From positions 62,001 through 126,000 of the forward strand of contig NZ_SDPQ02000002.1 of assembly GCF_004134905.2 (NCBI RefSeq): 64,000 bases of DNA, in the 5' to 3' direction. This DNA is from Aeromicrobium ginsengisoli. Its GTDB lineage: Bacteria > Actinomycetota > Actinomycetes > Propionibacteriales > Nocardioidaceae. Under the pieces are notes generated by a model that had not been told where the DNA came from, searched no databases, and saw nothing but the letters and a program-made list of their open reading frames with translations. Both the position numbers and the translations under genes were made by a program. Below, one piece after another: positions 62,287-64,000 of the stretch. Each line of letters begins with the position of its first letter. The stretch's first letter is position 1.

Positions 62287-62646
62287 GTGACGGCTTACAC
62301 GCCGATCATCGTGCTCGGAGCCATTGCGGCTGCATTCGCCATCGGCAGCGTCGCGATCGCCCCGCTGACCGGGCCCAAGCGCTACAACCGCGCCAAGCTC
62401 GACCGCTACGAGTCGGGCATCGAGCCGAGCCCGCTGCCCGAGGGCGGCGGCAAGGTCTCGATCCGCTACTTCATCATCGCGATGCTGTTCATCGTCTTCG
62501 ACATCGAGATCATCTTTCTCTACCCGTTCGCCGTCGCGTTCGACGCGCTCGGGTGGTTCGGCCTGATCGAGATGTTCATCTTCATGCTGACGGTGTTCAT
62601 CGCCTATGCCTACGTATGGCGCCGTGGAGGCCTCGAATGGGACTGA
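62287..62646 (+). CDS. nuoA: NADH-quinone oxidoreductase subunit A
   Basis: 119 residues, three membrane helices, with LDRYESGIEPSPLPEGGGKV between the first and second helices and RYFIIAMLFIVFDIEIIFLY (conserved FDIE). GTG start with GGGAGG upstream is clear. First gene of the nuo operon, passing electrons to menaquinone made by the men genes here. About 100 bases without a gene follow before nuoB. Confidence 0.96.
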   Translation: MTAYTPIIVLGAIAAAFAIGSVAIAPLTGPKRYNRAKLDRYESGIEPSPLPEGGGKVSIRYFIIAMLFIVFDIEIIFLYPFAVAFDALGWFGLIEMFIFMLTVFIAYAYVWRRGGLEWD

Positions 62647-62748
62647 GCGAAGCGAAGGACCAATTCAGCACAGCACGTTCGGGGCCCCGCGTCGGGCACG
62701 CCCCTCGAGCGACGACGCAGGCGCACGACGAAACGAGGAGTGGCCGAC

Positions 62749-63303
62749 GTGGGAATTGAAGAGAAGCTGCCGAGTGGAGTTCTGCTCTCGACTGTCGAGG
62801 GGCTCGCCGGCTACATGCGCAAGGCCTCGTTCTGGCCCGCCACGTTCGGCCTCGCGTGCTGCGCGATCGAGATGATGACGTTCGGGGCCCCGCGCTTCGA
62901 CTCGGCCCGCTTCGGCATGGAGGTCTTCCGTCCCTCGCCGCGCCAGGCCGACCTGATGATCGTCGCCGGTCGCGTCAGCAACAAGATGGCCCCCGTCGTC
63001 CGCCAGATCTACGACCAGATGGCCGGTCCCAAGTACGTCCTCGCGATGGGCGTCTGCGCCAGCTCGGGCGGCATGTTCAACAACTACGCGATCGTCCAGG
63101 GCGTTGACCACATCGTCCCGGTCGACATGTACCTGCCGGGCTGCCCGCCCCGCCCCGAGATGCTGATCGACGCGATCCTCAAGCTGCACGACCAGATCCA
63201 GCACGAGAAGCTCGGCGTCAACCGCCTCAACGAGATCAAGCAGGACGAGAAGGTCGCCCTCCTCGCCACGCCGACCTCGGCGATGAAGGGCTTGATGAGG
63301 TAG
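62749..63303 (+). CDS. nuoB: NADH-quinone oxidoreductase subunit B
   Basis: 184 residues. The N2 [4Fe-4S] ligands are seen in [11 protein letters not shown] (two adjacent Cys), [10 protein letters not shown] and PGCPPRPEM. The GTG at 62749 ([10 protein letters not shown]) is preferred to that at 62740 because GAGGAG is eight bases before it and the family begins MGxEEKLPSG. Stop is directly followed by nuoC ATG. Confidence 0.97.
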   Translation: MGIEEKLPSGVLLSTVEGLAGYMRKASFWPATFGLACCAIEMMTFGAPRFDSARFGMEVFRPSPRQADLMIVAGRVSNKMAPVVRQIYDQMAGPKYVLAMGVCASSGGMFNNYAIVQGVDHIVPVDMYLPGCPPRPEMLIDAILKLHDQIQHEKLGVNRLNEIKQDEKVALLATPTSAMKGLMR

Positions 63304-64000
63304 ATGGTTGACGCAAAGGGCAACAAGGACGAGCGGGACCAGGGCACCAAGACCCAGGACGGCTCGCACGAGACCCAGGCCGAGCTCGTCAAGAGCGACG
63401 CCGTCGAGCTCGAGATCGTCGAGGTCCGCGAAGGGGCCTTCGGCATCCACGGCACGGGTGACACGTCGGGCTTCGGCGGCCTGACCCGGCCGGTCATGAT
63501 GCCCGGCGCGAGCCAGCGACCCTATGGCGGCTGGTTCGACGAGGTCGCCGACCAGATCGCCACGATCGGTGAGCTCGACCAGGCGATCGAGAAGGTCATC
63601 GTCGACCGGGGCGAGATCACGTTCTTCATCCGCCGGCACAAGCTGCTCGAGACCGTGACTCACCTGCGCAACGACCCGGTGCTGCGCTTCGAGTTCTGCT
63701 CCAGCGTCTCGGGCGTGCACTTCCCTCACGAGACCGGGCGCGAGCTGCACGTCGCCTACCACCTGCTCTCGATGACCCACAACCGCCGCATCCGGCTCGA
63801 GGTCGTGGCTCCCGACGACGATCCGCACATCCCGAGCGTCGTCAGCATCTACCCGACCGCCGACTGGCAGGAACGGGAGACCTGGGACATGTTCGGCATC
63901 ATCTTCGACGGCCACCCCGCCCTCGCCCGCATCCTGATGCCCGACGACTGGCCCGGCCACCCCCAGCGCAAGGATTATCCGTTGGGCGGCATCCCCGTCG
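63304..64000 (+). CDS. nuoC: NADH-quinone oxidoreductase subunit C (partial, runs off the window)
   Basis: Starts ATG immediately after the nuoB stop and is open to the window end (232 codons seen). A charged N-terminal extension ([20 protein letters not shown]) precedes the core: [40 protein letters not shown], and the NuoC signature [16 protein letters not shown] with the C-terminal [16 protein letters not shown]. Complex I peripheral arm subunit; nuoD and others should follow. Confidence 0.95.
   Translation, partial: MVDAKGNKDERDQGTKTQDGSHETQAELVKSDAVELEIVEVREGAFGIHGTGDTSGFGGLTRPVMMPGASQRPYGGWFDEVADQIATIGELDQAIEKVIVDRGEITFFIRRHKLLETVTHLRNDPVLRFEFCSSVSGVHFPHETGRELHVAYHLLSMTHNRRIRLEVVAPDDDPHIPSVVSIYPTADWQERETWDMFGIIFDGHPALARILMPDDWPGHPQRKDYPLGGIPV

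Overview
The window is a gene-dense, GC-rich actinobacterial chromosome segment. Codon use is strongly G/C-ending, GTG starts are common, and 4-base ATGA or GTGA start/stop overlaps are frequent. Gene content and order (lysS-clpC, mutY, disA-radA; then ppx, proC, a small excisionase-type HTH gene, a 33-residue bS22 ribosomal protein, a galE-like gene, an acyltransferase, a serB-like HAD gene, hemACDB, hemL, resA/ccdA/resB/ccsB, men genes, nuo) match the mycobacterial and streptomycete core. The presence of rex and of a BldN-type sigma factor with its anti-sigma is more like Streptomyces and the Nocardioidaceae. I infer a nocardioidaceous actinobacterium such as an Aeromicrobium or Nocardioides relative; this is not proven from the sequence.

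Layout. 0-9.6 kb: lysyl-tRNA synthetase, ClpC, a divergent SMR exporter/TetR pair with a duplicated operator, MutY, DisA and RadA (translation, proteostasis and genome integrity). 9.6-16.8 kb: accessory and metabolic genes, with exopolyphosphatase, a decayed SDR remnant, a sugar isomerase-like protein, LysE and BASS transporters, ProC and AcuC. 16.9-24.3 kb: HTH protein, bS22, an atypical SDR, an acyltransferase, a BldN/RsbN-like sigma/anti-sigma pair, a HAD phosphatase, an acyl-CoA ligase and a glutaredoxin. 24.4-30.1 kb: rex-hemA-hemC-hemD-hemB behind a Rex operator. 30.1-35.5 kb: PadR-controlled ABC exporter and a secreted lytic transglycosylase. 35.6-41.5 kb: hemL followed by the ResA-CcdA-ResB-CcsB cytochrome c maturation genes. 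41.7-45.8 kb: ABC-2 transporter, small membrane proteins, a Cds1-like PLP enzyme and a phosphoesterase. 45.8-51.6 kb: menA, menE, menC and menD. 51.6-60.1 kb: an accessory block (GMC oxidoreductase, aldehyde dehydrogenase, large LuxR regulator, SGNH hydrolase, XRE regulator) that separates those genes from menF and menG. 62.2-64.0 kb: the start of the nuo operon, with a perfect Rex operator upstream.

The genes converge on the respiratory chain: heme synthesis, cytochrome c assembly, menaquinone synthesis and complex I, with the NADH/NAD+ sensor Rex encoded in the middle and binding-site matches at both the rex-hem and nuo promoters.

The most unusual observations are two related 27-28-codon mini-ORFs, each fitted by ATGA overlaps on both sides between heme/cytochrome genes; a 24-bp palindromic repeat inserted in frame, in different reading frames, in menD and ccsB; a decayed SDR fragment; and a block of G/C homopolymers at 58.75-58.87 kb that looks like an assembly artefact. 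No tRNA, rRNA, CRISPR array, insertion sequence or prophage was seen, and no gap between genes exceeds about 250 bases.
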